Source: Arcobacter cryaerophilus gv. crypticus
GTDB taxonomy: Bacteria; Campylobacterota; Campylobacteria; Campylobacterales; Arcobacteraceae
DNA length: 64,000 nucleotides
Direction of reading: 5' to 3'
NCBI RefSeq assembly: GCF_002993025.1
Contig: NZ_NXGI01000002.1
Coordinates: 197,393 to 261,392, forward strand
Positions 36,250-44,754 of this stretch are shown here, piece after piece. The first letter of the stretch is position 1. Each line of letters starts with the position of its first letter. Both the position numbers and the translations under genes were made by a program. The notes under the pieces were generated by a model. It did not search any database, was not told the DNA's origin, and worked only from the letters and a program-made list of their open reading frames with translations.

Positions 36250-37313
36250 TACTTCTTGGAAGTACAGGTTCTATTGGAGTAAATACTCTAGAAATTGCAA
36301 AAAAATTTGCTCTAAATGTTGAGGTTTTAGTAGCTGGAAGAAATATTGATTTACTAAATTCTCAAATAAAAGAGCATAATCCAAAAAAAGTGATAATTGC
36401 TTCTAAAGATGATATAAAAAAAGTAAATCACAAAAATGTATTTTTTGGAGAAGAAGCTATACTTGAAGCAATAGAAAATAGCTCTTCAAAAACTGTGGTA
36501 AATGCTCTTGTTGGTTTTTTAGGATTGAAACCAACATTAAAGGCTATAGAGTGCGGTAAAAAAGTTGCTTTGGCAAATAAAGAGTCTTTGGTAGTTGCTG
36601 GAAAATTTATTGATCAAAAAAATTTAAGTGCTATTGATAGTGAACATTTTGGACTTTGGTATTTGCTTCAAGATAAACAAATAGATTCTATGACAATTAC
36701 AGCAAGTGGAGGTTCTTTTAGAGATTATCCGCTTGAAGCTTTGAAAGATGTATCTATAAAAGAGGCTCTTAATCATCCAAACTGGAAGATGGGAAATAAA
36801 ATAACAATAGATAGTGCGACTATGACAAATAAAATGTTTGAGTTAATCGAGGCTGCTTGGCTTTTTGGTACAAAAAAACTAGATGCTGTTATTGAGCCAA
36901 AATCTTTGGTTCATGCATTTGTAAATTTTAAAGATGGAAGTACAACAGCTCATATTGCAAATGCATCTATGCAACTTCCAATATCTTATGCAATTTTAGG
37001 AAGAGTTGATTGTGAGATTTTAAAACCTATTAATCTACTTGAAATATCATCTTTAGAGTTTAAAAAAATAGAAGAGAGTAGATATCCAATCTGGTCTTTA
37101 AAAGATGAGATTTTAAATAATCTTGACTTAGGTGTTGTTTTAAATGCAGCAAATGAAGTTGCTGTTTCAAAATTTTTGAGTGGAAAAATAGGATTTTTGG
37201 ATATTTCAAAAATAAGTTTTGAAGCTATAGATATATTTAATAGTTTAAAGGCTTCAAATATTGAAGATATTTTTGAAATAGACAAAGAAGTAAGGAGATA
37301 TTTTGACTCTTGA
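36246..37313 (+). CDS. dxr: 1-deoxy-D-xylulose-5-phosphate reductoisomerase
   Basis: Makes MEP in the non-mevalonate isoprenoid pathway, with NADPH and a divalent metal. Landmarks: LLGSTGSIGVNTLEI nucleotide-binding loop, ALANKESLVVAG, IDSEHFGLWYLL (metal ligands), TASGGSFRDYP, HPNWKMGNKITIDSATMTNK, and a C-terminal LNAANEVAV. The start is a TTG overlapping the cdsA TGA. 355 residues, slightly compact. The cdsA-dxr pairing is common in bacteria. Confidence 0.95.
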   Translation: MILLGSTGSIGVNTLEIAKKFALNVEVLVAGRNIDLLNSQIKEHNPKKVIIASKDDIKKVNHKNVFFGEEAILEAIENSSSKTVVNALVGFLGLKPTLKAIECGKKVALANKESLVVAGKFIDQKNLSAIDSEHFGLWYLLQDKQIDSMTITASGGSFRDYPLEALKDVSIKEALNHPNWKMGNKITIDSATMTNKMFELIEAAWLFGTKKLDAVIEPKSLVHAFVNFKDGSTTAHIANASMQLPISYAILGRVDCEILKPINLLEISSLEFKKIEESRYPIWSLKDEILNNLDLGVVLNAANEVAVSKFLSGKIGFLDISKISFEAIDIFNSLKASNIEDIFEIDKEVRRYFDS

Positions 37314-37599
37314 TTTGTTAATTCCTTTTGGAATTTTATTAATCTTAGTAATATATCTAATTTATACAAGAGTAAAGTTTGAGAAAAATATTGTAAAGCT
37401 ATATGAAGATAAGCTAGAAGAGTGGAAAAAACATTCAAAAAATGATGAAAAAATAGAAACTAAAAAAGAGTTAGTAGCTCTTGTTTTTAAAAAAGATTAT
37501 AAAATAACTATTGAATATTTTGATGAAAAAATAGAAGATAATCTAAAAAGAGCAAAATTTGAAATTTATAAATATGGAATTAAAGATGAAGAAAAATAA
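37303..37599 (+). CDS. Small single-pass membrane protein, 98 residues
   Basis: One N-terminal membrane helix (LIPFGILLILVIYLIY, residues 6-21), then a charged Lys/Glu-rich cytoplasmic or periplasmic domain of about 75 residues. The start is a TTG inside the end of dxr (11-base overlap), and the end overlaps the next gene, so it sits in a translationally coupled run. I do not recognise the family. The TTG start and position make the gene plausible rather than certain. Confidence 0.6.
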   Translation: MTLDLLIPFGILLILVIYLIYTRVKFEKNIVKLYEDKLEEWKKHSKNDEKIETKKELVALVFKKDYKITIEYFDEKIEDNLKRAKFEIYKYGIKDEEK

Positions 37600-38143
37600 A
37601 AGAGTTTTAATTTTACATGGGCTTAATGGAAGCTCATATCCTCATTGGCAAGCTCATTTGGCAATGGATTTGATTAAAGAAGATTTTATAGTATCTTTTC
37701 CTGAGTTACCAAATAAAAATAGTCCAGATTTAAAAATATGGAAAGATTTCTTAAAAGTAGAATTAGAACATTTTAAGCCAGATATTGTAGTTTGTCACTC
37801 TTTGGCAAATATTTTATGGTTTCATATTTGTGATGAACTAGATATTAATTTAGATAAATTAATGCTAGTTGCACCCGTAAGAAATGAAGTCTTAGAAGAT
37901 GCTAAAAGCTTTTTTCCTTATCCTGAGTCAAAAAATCTAAAAGCAAAAGAGATTATAATGGCGGCTTCAACAAATGATCCATATATGAGTTTAGAAGAAG
38001 CGATAGCTTTACAAAGTAAATTAAATATTGGTATGAAAATTATGGAAGATGCAGGACATATAAATGCTAGTTCTGGATATGGAAAACTTGATTGTGCTTT
38101 GGATTGGATAAAAAGAGAAGAAGTTTGTGAAAAACAGGAGTAA
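37586..38143 (+). CDS. RBBP9/YdeN-family serine hydrolase
   Basis: About 185 residues of the small alpha/beta-hydrolase family. The strand-turn LILHGLNGSSYPHW opens it. VVCHSLAN carries the nucleophile Ser in a variant of GxSxG (CHSLA), and AGHINASSGYG supplies the likely catalytic His. Substrate unknown. I start it at the ATG at 37586 (MKKNKRVLILHG), overlapping the preceding gene by 14 bases, rather than 27 bases earlier. It precedes tsaD by seven bases. Confidence 0.78.
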   Translation: MKKNKRVLILHGLNGSSYPHWQAHLAMDLIKEDFIVSFPELPNKNSPDLKIWKDFLKVELEHFKPDIVVCHSLANILWFHICDELDINLDKLMLVAPVRNEVLEDAKSFFPYPESKNLKAKEIIMAASTNDPYMSLEEAIALQSKLNIGMKIMEDAGHINASSGYGKLDCALDWIKREEVCEKQE

Positions 38144-38149
38144 AAAAGT

Positions 38150-39145
38150 ATGATACTAGCAATCGAAAGTTCTTGTGATGATAGCTCTATTTCTATTACA
38201 AAAATAGATACTTTAGAGCTAGTTTTTCATAAAAAAATATCTCAAGAAATAGAGCATAGTATTTATGGTGGAGTTGTGCCTGAACTTGCAGCTAGACTTC
38301 ATATAGAAGCATTACCAAAAATTCTTGAAGAGTGTAAAGAGTATTTAAAAGATTTAAAAGCTGTTGCTGTTACAAATGCCCCAGGTTTAAGTGTAACTTT
38401 AACAGAAGGTGTTTCTATGGCAAAAGCAATTAGTATAGCTTTAAATATTCCATTAATTGCTGTAAACCATTTAAAAGGACATATTTACTCACTTTTTATA
38501 GAAAAAGAGGCAATATTTCCTATTACAACTCTTTTGGTTTCAGGTGGACATACTCAAATAATTGAAGCAAATAGTTTAAACGATATGAAAATTTTAGCAA
38601 AAACACTAGATGATAGTTTTGGAGAGAGTTTTGATAAAGTTTCAAAAATGTTGAATTTAGGATATCCTGGTGGTCCAATAGTTGAAAAGTATGCAAAAAA
38701 TGGAGATGAAAATAGATTTTCTTTTCCAATACCACTTTCTCAAAGTCCAAAAATAGAGTTTAGTTACTCAGGACTTAAAAATGCAGTTAGACTTGAAATA
38801 CAAAGACTAGAACGCACCACTTTAGAAGAACAAGATATAAGTGATATATGTGCTTGTTTTCAAAAAGCAGCTGTAAAACATATCTTGCAAAAGCTAAAAA
38901 AACTTTTTAAACAAAAAACTATCAAAAATTTTGCGATAGTTGGGGGTGCAAGTGCAAATTTATATTTACGAAGAGAACTTGAAAATATCTGCTTGGAATA
39001 TAAATCAACTTTGCATTTAAGCCAGTTAAGGTATTGCTCAGACAATGCTGCTATGATAGGAAGAGTTGCGGTTGAGCAGTATCAACAAAATGATTTTATA
39101 AATCTAGAAGATTTAGATATAAAAAGTAGATTAAAGGAGTACTAA
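38150..39145 (+). CDS. tsaD: tRNA threonylcarbamoyladenosine biosynthesis protein
   Basis: Transfers the threonylcarbamoyl group to A37 of ANN-reading tRNAs, together with TsaB and TsaE. ASKHA-fold protein with [10 protein letters not shown] at the N-terminus, the metal-binding [12 protein letters not shown] (HxxxH), [17 protein letters not shown] and [14 protein letters not shown]. 331 residues, normal. SD-like AGGAG lies upstream, and the SUI1-type gene starts two bases after its stop. Confidence 0.95.
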   Translation: MILAIESSCDDSSISITKIDTLELVFHKKISQEIEHSIYGGVVPELAARLHIEALPKILEECKEYLKDLKAVAVTNAPGLSVTLTEGVSMAKAISIALNIPLIAVNHLKGHIYSLFIEKEAIFPITTLLVSGGHTQIIEANSLNDMKILAKTLDDSFGESFDKVSKMLNLGYPGGPIVEKYAKNGDENRFSFPIPLSQSPKIEFSYSGLKNAVRLEIQRLERTTLEEQDISDICACFQKAAVKHILQKLKKLFKQKTIKNFAIVGGASANLYLRRELENICLEYKSTLHLSQLRYCSDNAAMIGRVAVEQYQQNDFINLEDLDIKSRLKEY

Positions 39146-39146
39146 A

Positions 39147-39503
39147 ATGGGAATAGTGGAAAAATTGTCTTTTGGTCTTGGCGCAAAACTAGAAGGAAAT
39201 AGTTTTGATACAAAAAAAGAGGATAAAGACAAAGTGAAAATACAAAAGAAAATTGAAAAAGTAGTTTTACCAAAAAATCAGCATCAATTAGTTTTTTCTC
39301 TTGAAAAAAGAAATGGAAATCCAGTTACTATTATTGGTAAATTTCAAATAGAAGATGAAAAGATAAAAGATATTTTAAGATTACTTAAGACAAAACTTGC
39401 CTGTGGAGGTTCAATAAAAGATGAATATGTTGAAATCCAAGGTGATTTAAAAGATAAAATAAGAGTTATTTTAGTTGATAATGGATGGAAATTTAAAAAC
39501 TAA
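39147..39503 (+). CDS. SUI1/YciH-family translation factor
   Basis: 118 residues with an SUI1/eIF1-like fold: RNGNPVTIIGKF, then LKTKLACGGSIKD and EIQGDLKDKIRVILVDNGW. The E. coli homologue YciH acts in initiation fidelity and is considered a stress translation inhibitor. The first ~45 residues are a charged extension. It lies two bases after tsaD and 24 bases before nnr. Confidence 0.85.
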   Translation: MGIVEKLSFGLGAKLEGNSFDTKKEDKDKVKIQKKIEKVVLPKNQHQLVFSLEKRNGNPVTIIGKFQIEDEKIKDILRLLKTKLACGGSIKDEYVEIQGDLKDKIRVILVDNGWKFKN

Positions 39504-39527
39504 TAACTAATTAAAGGAGTATTTCCA

Positions 39528-40913
39528 GTGAAAAAGATATTTGATGAAGTAAGAAGTTTGGATAAAAGAGCAATAGAAGAATTTCACTTTACAGAAGATA
39601 TCTTGATGGAAAATGCTTCTTTATCTCTAAAAAATTATATAACAAAAAAATTCAAAAAAAATAGTTCTATTTTAATTGTTTGTGGAAGTGGAAATAATGG
39701 TGCAGATGGCTTAGCACTTGCTAGACATCTTTTTGGAAAATTTGAAGTTTTTATATATTTGCTAAAAAATCCAAAAACTCAAATTGGAAAAATACAAGAA
39801 AAAAGAGCAAAAAGTTTAGGTGTAAATTTTGTAGATGAGATTTTTCAAGCAGATATTATAGTTGATTGCTTGTTTGGAACAGGCTTAAACAAAGAACTAG
39901 ATGAAGATAGTGTATTTTTAATAAATAGTTTAAATAGCTTTAACTCATTTAAAATTGCCTGTGATATTCCAAGTGGAATAAATAACTTAGGACAGCTTAC
40001 TAAAACAGCTTTTAAAGCAGATATTACGATAACTATGGGTGCTTTAAAAACTGCACTTTTAAGTGATATTGCAAAAGATTTTGTAGGAAAAATAAAAGTT
40101 GCAACTTTGGGATTGGAAAATGAGTTTTTTCAAACTAATACAAATAAATATCTACTTGAGAAATCTGATTTAGATTTGCCTTTAAGAGATATACAAAACA
40201 CTCATAAAGGAACTTTTGGACACTTAAATGTAATTTGTGGAGATAAAATAGGTGCTTCAATAATAGCTTCGCAAGCTGCTTTTTCTTTTGGAGCAGGGCT
40301 TGTTACAATAGTTTCACAAAATGAAAAAAATATACCATTTCATATAATGCAAACTAAAAGTGTGAGTAAGAATTGTACAGCAATAGCTTTGGGTATGGGA
40401 TTAGGAGAGTTTGAATCTCTTAAACTTGAAGAGATTTTAAAATTAAATATTCCAAAAGTATTAGATGCAGATATTTTTTATAATCCATTAATAGTGAAAT
40501 ATTTAGATGAAAATGTAGTTTTAACTCCACATCCAAAAGAGTTTATATCTCTTTTAAAACTAACAAATATTGCTGATATTTCTATTAAAGATTTACAAGA
40601 AAATAGATTTTTATATGTTGAAAAATTTTGTAAAATATATCCCAAAGTAACACTTTTATTAAAAGGTGCAAATGTAATTATTTCTCAAAATAATAATATG
40701 TATATAAATAAGTTTGGAAGTCAAAAACTAAGCAAAGGTGGAAGTGGTGATATTTTAACTGGTTTAATATCTTCACTTTTGGCTCAAGGATATAAACCTT
40801 TGGAAGCAACTATTTGCGGAAGTTTAGCACACACATTAGCAGCAAAAAAATATAAAAAAAACAACTACTCTTTAACTCCAAAAGATTTGATAAAAGAGAT
40901 AAAAAAACTATGA
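39528..40913 (+). CDS. nnr: Bifunctional NAD(P)H-hydrate epimerase/dehydratase
   Basis: Repairs damaged NADHX/NADPHX. The N-terminal YjeF epimerase domain has VCGSGNNGADGLALARHL and DCLFGTGL (residues ~45-110). The C-terminal ribokinase-like dehydratase domain has THKGTFGHLNVICG, NVVLTPHPKEF, LLLKGANVII and the KLSKGGSGDILTGLI signature near residue 405. At 461 residues it is a complete fused enzyme. It starts with GTG behind AAAGGAG. Its end overlaps cutA by four bases. Confidence 0.93.
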   Translation: MKKIFDEVRSLDKRAIEEFHFTEDILMENASLSLKNYITKKFKKNSSILIVCGSGNNGADGLALARHLFGKFEVFIYLLKNPKTQIGKIQEKRAKSLGVNFVDEIFQADIIVDCLFGTGLNKELDEDSVFLINSLNSFNSFKIACDIPSGINNLGQLTKTAFKADITITMGALKTALLSDIAKDFVGKIKVATLGLENEFFQTNTNKYLLEKSDLDLPLRDIQNTHKGTFGHLNVICGDKIGASIIASQAAFSFGAGLVTIVSQNEKNIPFHIMQTKSVSKNCTAIALGMGLGEFESLKLEEILKLNIPKVLDADIFYNPLIVKYLDENVVLTPHPKEFISLLKLTNIADISIKDLQENRFLYVEKFCKIYPKVTLLLKGANVIISQNNNMYINKFGSQKLSKGGSGDILTGLISSLLAQGYKPLEATICGSLAHTLAAKKYKKNNYSLTPKDLIKEIKKL

Positions 40914-41221
40914 AAGTAGTTATAATTCAAACTACAACTTCAAGTAAAGAAGAAGCAAAACAAATAGCTAAAATTTTGATTAAAGATAAACTTGCTGCTT
41001 GTATACAACTAAAAGAGATTGAATCTATTTATAATTGGGATGATAAATTATGTTGTGAAAGAGAAACACTTTTAAGTATAAAAACAAAAAAAGAGCTTTT
41101 TTCTAAAGTTAAAAGCAAAATCTTAGAACTTCATAGTTATGATATTCCAGAAATTATTGAGTTAGATATTTCAAATATTAGTGAAGATTATTTAAAATTT
41201 ATAAAGGAAAATACAATATGA
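40910..41221 (+). CDS. cutA: CutA-family protein
   Basis: 103 residues of the trimeric CutA fold: [28 protein letters not shown], then [39 protein letters not shown]; each conserved in the family. The name comes from divalent-cation tolerance, but the actual function is not settled. ATGA overlaps link it to nnr before and thiG after. Confidence 0.92.
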   Translation: MKVVIIQTTTSSKEEAKQIAKILIKDKLAACIQLKEIESIYNWDDKLCCERETLLSIKTKKELFSKVKSKILELHSYDIPEIIELDISNISEDYLKFIKENTI

Positions 41222-41997
41222 GTGATATTTTAAAAATAGGAAAATATGAGTTAAATAGTAGATTAATTGTTGGAAGTGGTAAATATAAAGATTTCCAAAC
41301 TACTAAAGAAGCAACACTTGCAAGTGGAAGTGAGTTAATCACGGTTGCAATTAGAAGAGTAAATATTACAAATCCAAATGAAGAGAATCTATTAGATTAT
41401 TTTAAAGATACAAATATTAAGTTTTTACCAAATAGTGCTGGATGTAAGAATGCTCAAGAAACAGTGACAACTTTTAGACTTATGAGAGAAGCCACAGGTA
41501 TTGATTTAATTAAACTTGAGATAATTGGAGATTTTACTAAGACTTTGTATCCAGATGTTATTGAAACTATTAAAGCTTGTGAAATTTTAAAAAAAGATGG
41601 TTTTACAGTTATGGCATATACAAGTGATGATTTAATTGTTGCAAAAAGACTTGAAGATGCTGGTGCAGATGCAATTATGCCTTTAGCAGCTCCAATTGGA
41701 AGTGGTTTAGGTGTTCAAAACAAATATAATATTGCATTTATAAAAGATAGTGTAAAAGTTCCTGTTATAGTTGATGCTGGAGTTGGATGTGCTAGTGATG
41801 CTGCAATTTGTATGGAGCTTGGAGCAGATGGAGTTTTAACAAATACAGCAATAGCAGGAGCCAAAGACCCAATTTTAATGGCAATAGCTATGAAGCACGC
41901 AGTTATAGCTGGAAGATTAGGTTATAAAGCAGGAAGAATAGAGAAAAAACCATATGCAAGTGCTAGTTCTCCACTTGATGGTTTAATACAATTTTAG
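41218..41997 (+). CDS. thiG: Thiazole synthase
   Basis: Builds the thiazole phosphate of thiamine with ThiS thiocarboxylate, 1-deoxyxylulose 5-phosphate and a glycine imine. TIM-barrel with [33 protein letters not shown] (Schiff-base Lys), and the phosphate-binding [21 protein letters not shown] blocks. 259 residues, normal. ThiS, ThiF and ThiH are not adjacent. Last gene of the coupled run that starts at cdsA; dxr upstream uses the same 1-deoxyxylulose 5-phosphate. Confidence 0.95.
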   Translation: MSDILKIGKYELNSRLIVGSGKYKDFQTTKEATLASGSELITVAIRRVNITNPNEENLLDYFKDTNIKFLPNSAGCKNAQETVTTFRLMREATGIDLIKLEIIGDFTKTLYPDVIETIKACEILKKDGFTVMAYTSDDLIVAKRLEDAGADAIMPLAAPIGSGLGVQNKYNIAFIKDSVKVPVIVDAGVGCASDAAICMELGADGVLTNTAIAGAKDPILMAIAMKHAVIAGRLGYKAGRIEKKPYASASSPLDGLIQF

Positions 41998-42001
41998 ACA
42001 A

Positions 42002-42040
42002 TTTCAAGGAATTTTGTATTTTCTACAATATTTCTTGAAA
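42002..42040 (+). terminator. Long imperfect hairpin after thiG
   Basis: TTTCAAGGAA..TTGTA pairs with TACAA..TTCTTGAAA, with one bulge and a small internal loop. The T run after it is weak, so termination strength is uncertain. Confidence 0.45.
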
Positions 42041-42045
42041 AGCTC

Positions 42046-42074
42046 TTGACAAAAGAGAAAATATATAATATAAT
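42046..42074 (+). promoter_or_regulatory. Perfect sigma70 promoter for the tRNA array
   Basis: TTGACA at 42046-42051 and TATAAT at 42069-42074 are separated by exactly 17 bases. Transcription would begin near 42081, about 26 bases before the first tRNA. This is much closer to consensus than other promoters seen here, as suits a stable-RNA operon. Confidence 0.85.
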
Positions 42075-42106
42075 TCCGTCCACTTTTTGAGTAAAAAGGT
42101 GTTTAT

Positions 42107-42184
42107 CGGGGCGTAGCGCAGTCTGGTTAGCGCACCTGGTTTGGGACCAGGGGGCCGGAGGTTCGAATCCTCTCGCCCCGACCA
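42107..42184 (+). tRNA. tRNA-Pro (anticodon TGG)
   Basis: Acceptor CGGGGCG pairs with CGCCCCG. The anticodon loop TTTGGGA lies on a CCTGG/CCAGG stem. The T-loop TTCGAAT is normal and CCA is encoded. First of five tRNAs. Confidence 0.97.
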
Positions 42185-42204
42185 TTTATATAGTATAAAC
42201 ATGT

Positions 42205-42282
42205 GGTAGGTATAGCTCAGTTGGTTAGAGCATCTGGTTGTGGTTCAGAGGGTCGCCGGTTCGAACCCGGTTACTTACCCCA
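42205..42282 (+). tRNA. tRNA-His (anticodon GTG)
   Basis: The anticodon loop TTGTGGT reads His codons. The extra G-1 opposite C73, the His identity element, is present at 42205. The acceptor stem GTAGGTA/TACTTAC has one G-T pair. CCA is encoded. Confidence 0.96.
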
Positions 42283-42306
42283 TTATGTTTATTTTAAATT
42301 TTTTAT

Positions 42307-42383
<77 letters not shown>

Positions 42384-42423
42384 TTTTAGTTTAGAATACC
42401 AACTAAACTTTAAAACTTTATAT

Positions 42424-42508
42424 GCGGATGTGGTGAAATTGGTATACACGCCAGACTTAGGATCTGGTGCCTTACGGTGTGGAAGTTCGAGTCTTCTCAT
42501 CCGCACCA
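42424..42508 (+). tRNA. tRNA-Leu (anticodon TAG)
   Basis: Acceptor GCGGATG/CATCCGC, anticodon loop CTTAGGA on CCAGA/TCTGG, a long variable arm (TGCCTTACGGTGT) as in class II tRNAs, and an encoded CCA. Confidence 0.96.
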
Positions 42509-42536
42509 CTTTATACAACTAAAAATTAATAATTTT

Positions 42537-42613
42537 GCGGGAGTAGCTCAGTTGGCTAGAGCTTCTGCCTTCCAAGCAGACTGTCGCGAGTTCGAGTCTC
42601 GTCTCCCGCTCCA
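42537..42613 (+). tRNA. tRNA-Gly (anticodon TCC)
   Basis: Acceptor GCGGGAG/CTCCCGC, anticodon loop CTTCCAA on TCTGC/GCAGA, T-loop TTCGAGT, encoded CCA. Last of the array, followed at once by a terminator. Confidence 0.97.
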
Positions 42614-42616
42614 TTT

Positions 42617-42660
42617 AAAAGCCTTGTCTAAGAGTTAGTCTTTTAGGCAAGGCTTTTTTA
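42617..42660 (+). terminator. Terminator of the tRNA array
   Basis: AAAAGCCTTG and CAAGGCTTTT close a stem that extends inward, followed by a T6 run. It starts four bases after the CCA of tRNA-Gly. Confidence 0.9.
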
Positions 42661-42678
42661 TTTCTAGTAAAAATTCTT

Positions 42679-42804
42679 TTAAAAAATAGCTCCACCGACA
42701 CTCATTCCTACTGATCCTCCACTATTTATATTTGTACTAAGAAAACAACCAGTGAAAAGTATATTTATAAGAATTACTAAAAGTATATATTTGAAAAATT
42801 TCAT
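42679..42804 (-). CDS. Small lipoprotein, 41 residues
   Basis: An ATG at 42804 opens a 41-codon frame too short for usual gene calling. It begins MKFFKYILLVILINILFTGC, a complete lipoprotein signal with lipobox FTGC and lipidated C20. The mature part is only ~22 residues and ends GSVGMSVGGAIF. Such tiny lipoproteins are common but rarely annotated. A weak AGAG lies upstream. It sits between the tRNA terminator and the convergent-free oadA 3' end. Function unknown. Confidence 0.65.
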   Translation of the reverse strand: MKFFKYILLVILINILFTGCFLSTNINSGGSVGMSVGGAIF

Positions 42805-42895
42805 TAAATGCTCTTTTGTTTTTTTGATATTTTATAATAAGGATTATTAAAAGAATAGTTTGAAATATATAAAACTATATTTATAGTTTAAAAGT

Positions 42896-42926
42896 AGTGC
42901 TTATCTAAAATAGATAAGCACTTTTA
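42896..42926 (-). terminator. Terminator of the oadG-oadA unit
   Basis: AGTGCTTATCTA and TAGATAAGCACT form a 12-base stem. Read on the minus strand it follows the oadA stop closely and runs into a T-containing tail. Confidence 0.75.
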
Positions 42927-42928
42927 AT

Positions 42929-43306
42929 TTAAGCAATAACTGCTAGAGTTTGACCTTCTTCAACTGCTTTTGAAGGTTCTGTTAGAATTTTACTAATTGT
43001 TCCAGAAACTGGTGCAACAACATCTATTTCCATTTTCATAGCTTCAAGTATCATTATTTGTTGATCTTTTTCAACTCTATCACCCTCTTTTACAAGGATT
43101 TTCCATACATTTCCATTTACAGGAGCTATTGCTTCTGTTCCATTGTAAACAGGTTTTGCAGGTGCTACTGGAGCTGCTTGAACAGGTGCTTGTTGAACTA
43201 CTTGTTGCACAGGTTGTGCAACTTGAATATTTTGAACATCTCCTTCAAAAACCGATACATTAAATCTTTGACCATCTACAACTACCGTATAATTTCCATT
43301 TGACAT
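42929..43306 (-). CDS. Possible internal translation product: free biotinyl carrier domain
   Basis: In frame within the gene above, an ATG at 43306 is preceded by AGGAG at an eight-base distance, a better ribosome site than that of the full gene. The 125-residue product would begin MSNGNYTVVVDGQRFNVSV, look like a complete biotin carboxyl carrier protein with a Pro/Ala/Gln-rich linker, and include the EAMKMEI biotin site. The preceding residues (KNEKKDENKQIGENK) look like a linker. It may be real internal initiation or the relic of a gene fusion. Confidence 0.5.
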   Translation of the reverse strand: MSNGNYTVVVDGQRFNVSVFEGDVQNIQVAQPVQQVVQQAPVQAAPVAPAKPVYNGTEAIAPVNGNVWKILVKEGDRVEKDQQIMILEAMKMEIDVVAPVSGTISKILTEPSKAVEEGQTLAVIA

Positions 43307-44749
43307 TTTATTTTCTCCTATTTGTTTATTTTCATCTTTTTTTTCATTTTTTCTTACATTTAAAGGTGCATTACCTTTTAAAAATGTAATACCTTTTTCA
43401 TCACAAGCTGCAGCTATAAAAATATTTTCTTCAGTTGCTTCTATTCCTTCAATTTCTAATCTTTGTCTCCAAACATCAACTTTTTTCTTTGGATCTTCAT
43501 CTGCAATATCCAAAGGATTTCTTTTTGTTGGTTCAAGTTTTAGTTTTTCACTTGCTAGTTTTATAATATCTGGATCAGCTTCAACTGGAGTTTTACCAAA
43601 GTATCCCAAAACCATCCGACCATATCCAGGAGCTATTTGTTTCCATGGACCAAACATTACATTTGCATATGCTTGTTGCCAATAAAATTGAGATACAGGA
43701 GTTACACTTGTACCAAATCCACCTTTTACAACTACTTCTTGCATAGCCTTGATTACTTCAGGGAATTTGTTTAAAGTTCCATTATCTCTCATCATTTGAG
43801 TATTCGCAGTTAATGCACCACCTGGCATTGGTGAGAATGGAATAAGAGGTGAAACTTGAGTTGCTTCTGGTGGTAAAAAATAATCCTTTAAACAATCAGC
43901 TAAAACTTCTTCATATTTTAAAATTTTATCTATTTGCAAACCACCTAAATCATAGTTCATACCTTTTGTTGCATGAAGCATTGTAAGAATATCAGGTTGA
44001 GATGTTCCTCCACTAACTGGAGATGCTGCTAAATCTATACCATCTGCACCAGCTTCCAAAGCTGCTAAATAACAAGCAACCGAAACACCAGCTGTTTCAT
44101 GAGTATGAAGTCTTATGTGAGTAGAATCTCCTAAAAGTTTTCTAGCCATTTTAATTGTTTCAAAAACTTTATTAGGACTACTTGTACCACTTGCATCTTT
44201 AAAACAAATAGAATCAAATGGTAAACCACTATCTAAGATGTTTCTTAGAGTTTTTTCATAAAAAGGAATATCATGAGCACCTGTACAATTTGGTGGCAAA
44301 TCCATAAGTGTTACAACAGCTTCATGTTTTAAGCCATATTTTTTAATACATTGTGCACTATATTCAAGATTTTGAACATCGTTTAATGCATCAAAATTTC
44401 TAATAGTTGTTGTTCCATGTTTTTCAAACATTTTTGCATGAAGTTCAATTAATTCCCTGCTTCCAGTATCAAGCATAACTGTATTTATACCACGAGCTAG
44501 AGTTTGTAAATTTGCATCAGGACCAACAATAGCTCTAAATTTATCCATCATATCGAAGGCATTTTCATTTAGGTAAAAAAACAAAGATTGAAATCTTGCT
44601 CCTCCACCAAATTCAAAGTGAGTAATACCTGCTTCTTTTGCAGCTTCAACAGCTGGAAAGAAGTCATTCATTAAAACTCTTCCTCCAAAAACAGATTGAA
44701 ATCCATCTCTGAAAGTAGTATCCATAATATCTATGTATTTTTTTGACAT
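42929..44749 (-). CDS. Biotin-dependent oxaloacetate decarboxylase alpha / pyruvate carboxylase B-type subunit
   Basis: About 606 residues: an HMGL-like carboxyltransferase barrel (DTTFRDGFQSVF start, FKDASGTSSPN, RLHTHETAGVSVACYLAALEAG in parts), the PYC_OADA domain (SPMPGGALTANTQMM), and a C-terminal biotinyl domain with EAMKMEID (biotin on K572). It transfers CO2 between biotin and oxaloacetate/pyruvate. The gamma-like gene is upstream; neither a beta (sodium pump) subunit nor a biotin carboxylase is adjacent, so direction is undecided. I prefer the ATG at 44749, with AAGG upstream, over a TTG nine bases earlier. An internal start is likely (see 42929-43306). Confidence 0.87.
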   Translation of the reverse strand: MSKKYIDIMDTTFRDGFQSVFGGRVLMNDFFPAVEAAKEAGITHFEFGGGARFQSLFFYLNENAFDMMDKFRAIVGPDANLQTLARGINTVMLDTGSRELIELHAKMFEKHGTTTIRNFDALNDVQNLEYSAQCIKKYGLKHEAVVTLMDLPPNCTGAHDIPFYEKTLRNILDSGLPFDSICFKDASGTSSPNKVFETIKMARKLLGDSTHIRLHTHETAGVSVACYLAALEAGADGIDLAASPVSGGTSQPDILTMLHATKGMNYDLGGLQIDKILKYEEVLADCLKDYFLPPEATQVSPLIPFSPMPGGALTANTQMMRDNGTLNKFPEVIKAMQEVVVKGGFGTSVTPVSQFYWQQAYANVMFGPWKQIAPGYGRMVLGYFGKTPVEADPDIIKLASEKLKLEPTKRNPLDIADEDPKKKVDVWRQRLEIEGIEATEENIFIAAACDEKGITFLKGNAPLNVRKNEKKDENKQIGENKMSNGNYTVVVDGQRFNVSVFEGDVQNIQVAQPVQQVVQQAPVQAAPVAPAKPVYNGTEAIAPVNGNVWKILVKEGDRVEKDQQIMILEAMKMEIDVVAPVSGTISKILTEPSKAVEEGQTLAVIA

Positions 44750-44754
44750 ATTTT

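Noticed and set aside
36986-37438. A 150-codon minus-strand frame across the end of dxr
   Set aside because: Antisense to conserved dxr and the small membrane protein; no credible ribosome site or domain.
41218-41997. TPP riboswitch near thiG
   Set aside because: thiG overlaps cutA with no leader, and no THI-box-like pattern was seen upstream of the run.
42014-42185. A minus-strand open frame of 63 codons across the first tRNA, with the sequence VGARGFEPPAPWSQT
   Set aside because: It is an antisense reading of the tRNA-Pro gene, a known source of false genes; the tRNA structure is complete.
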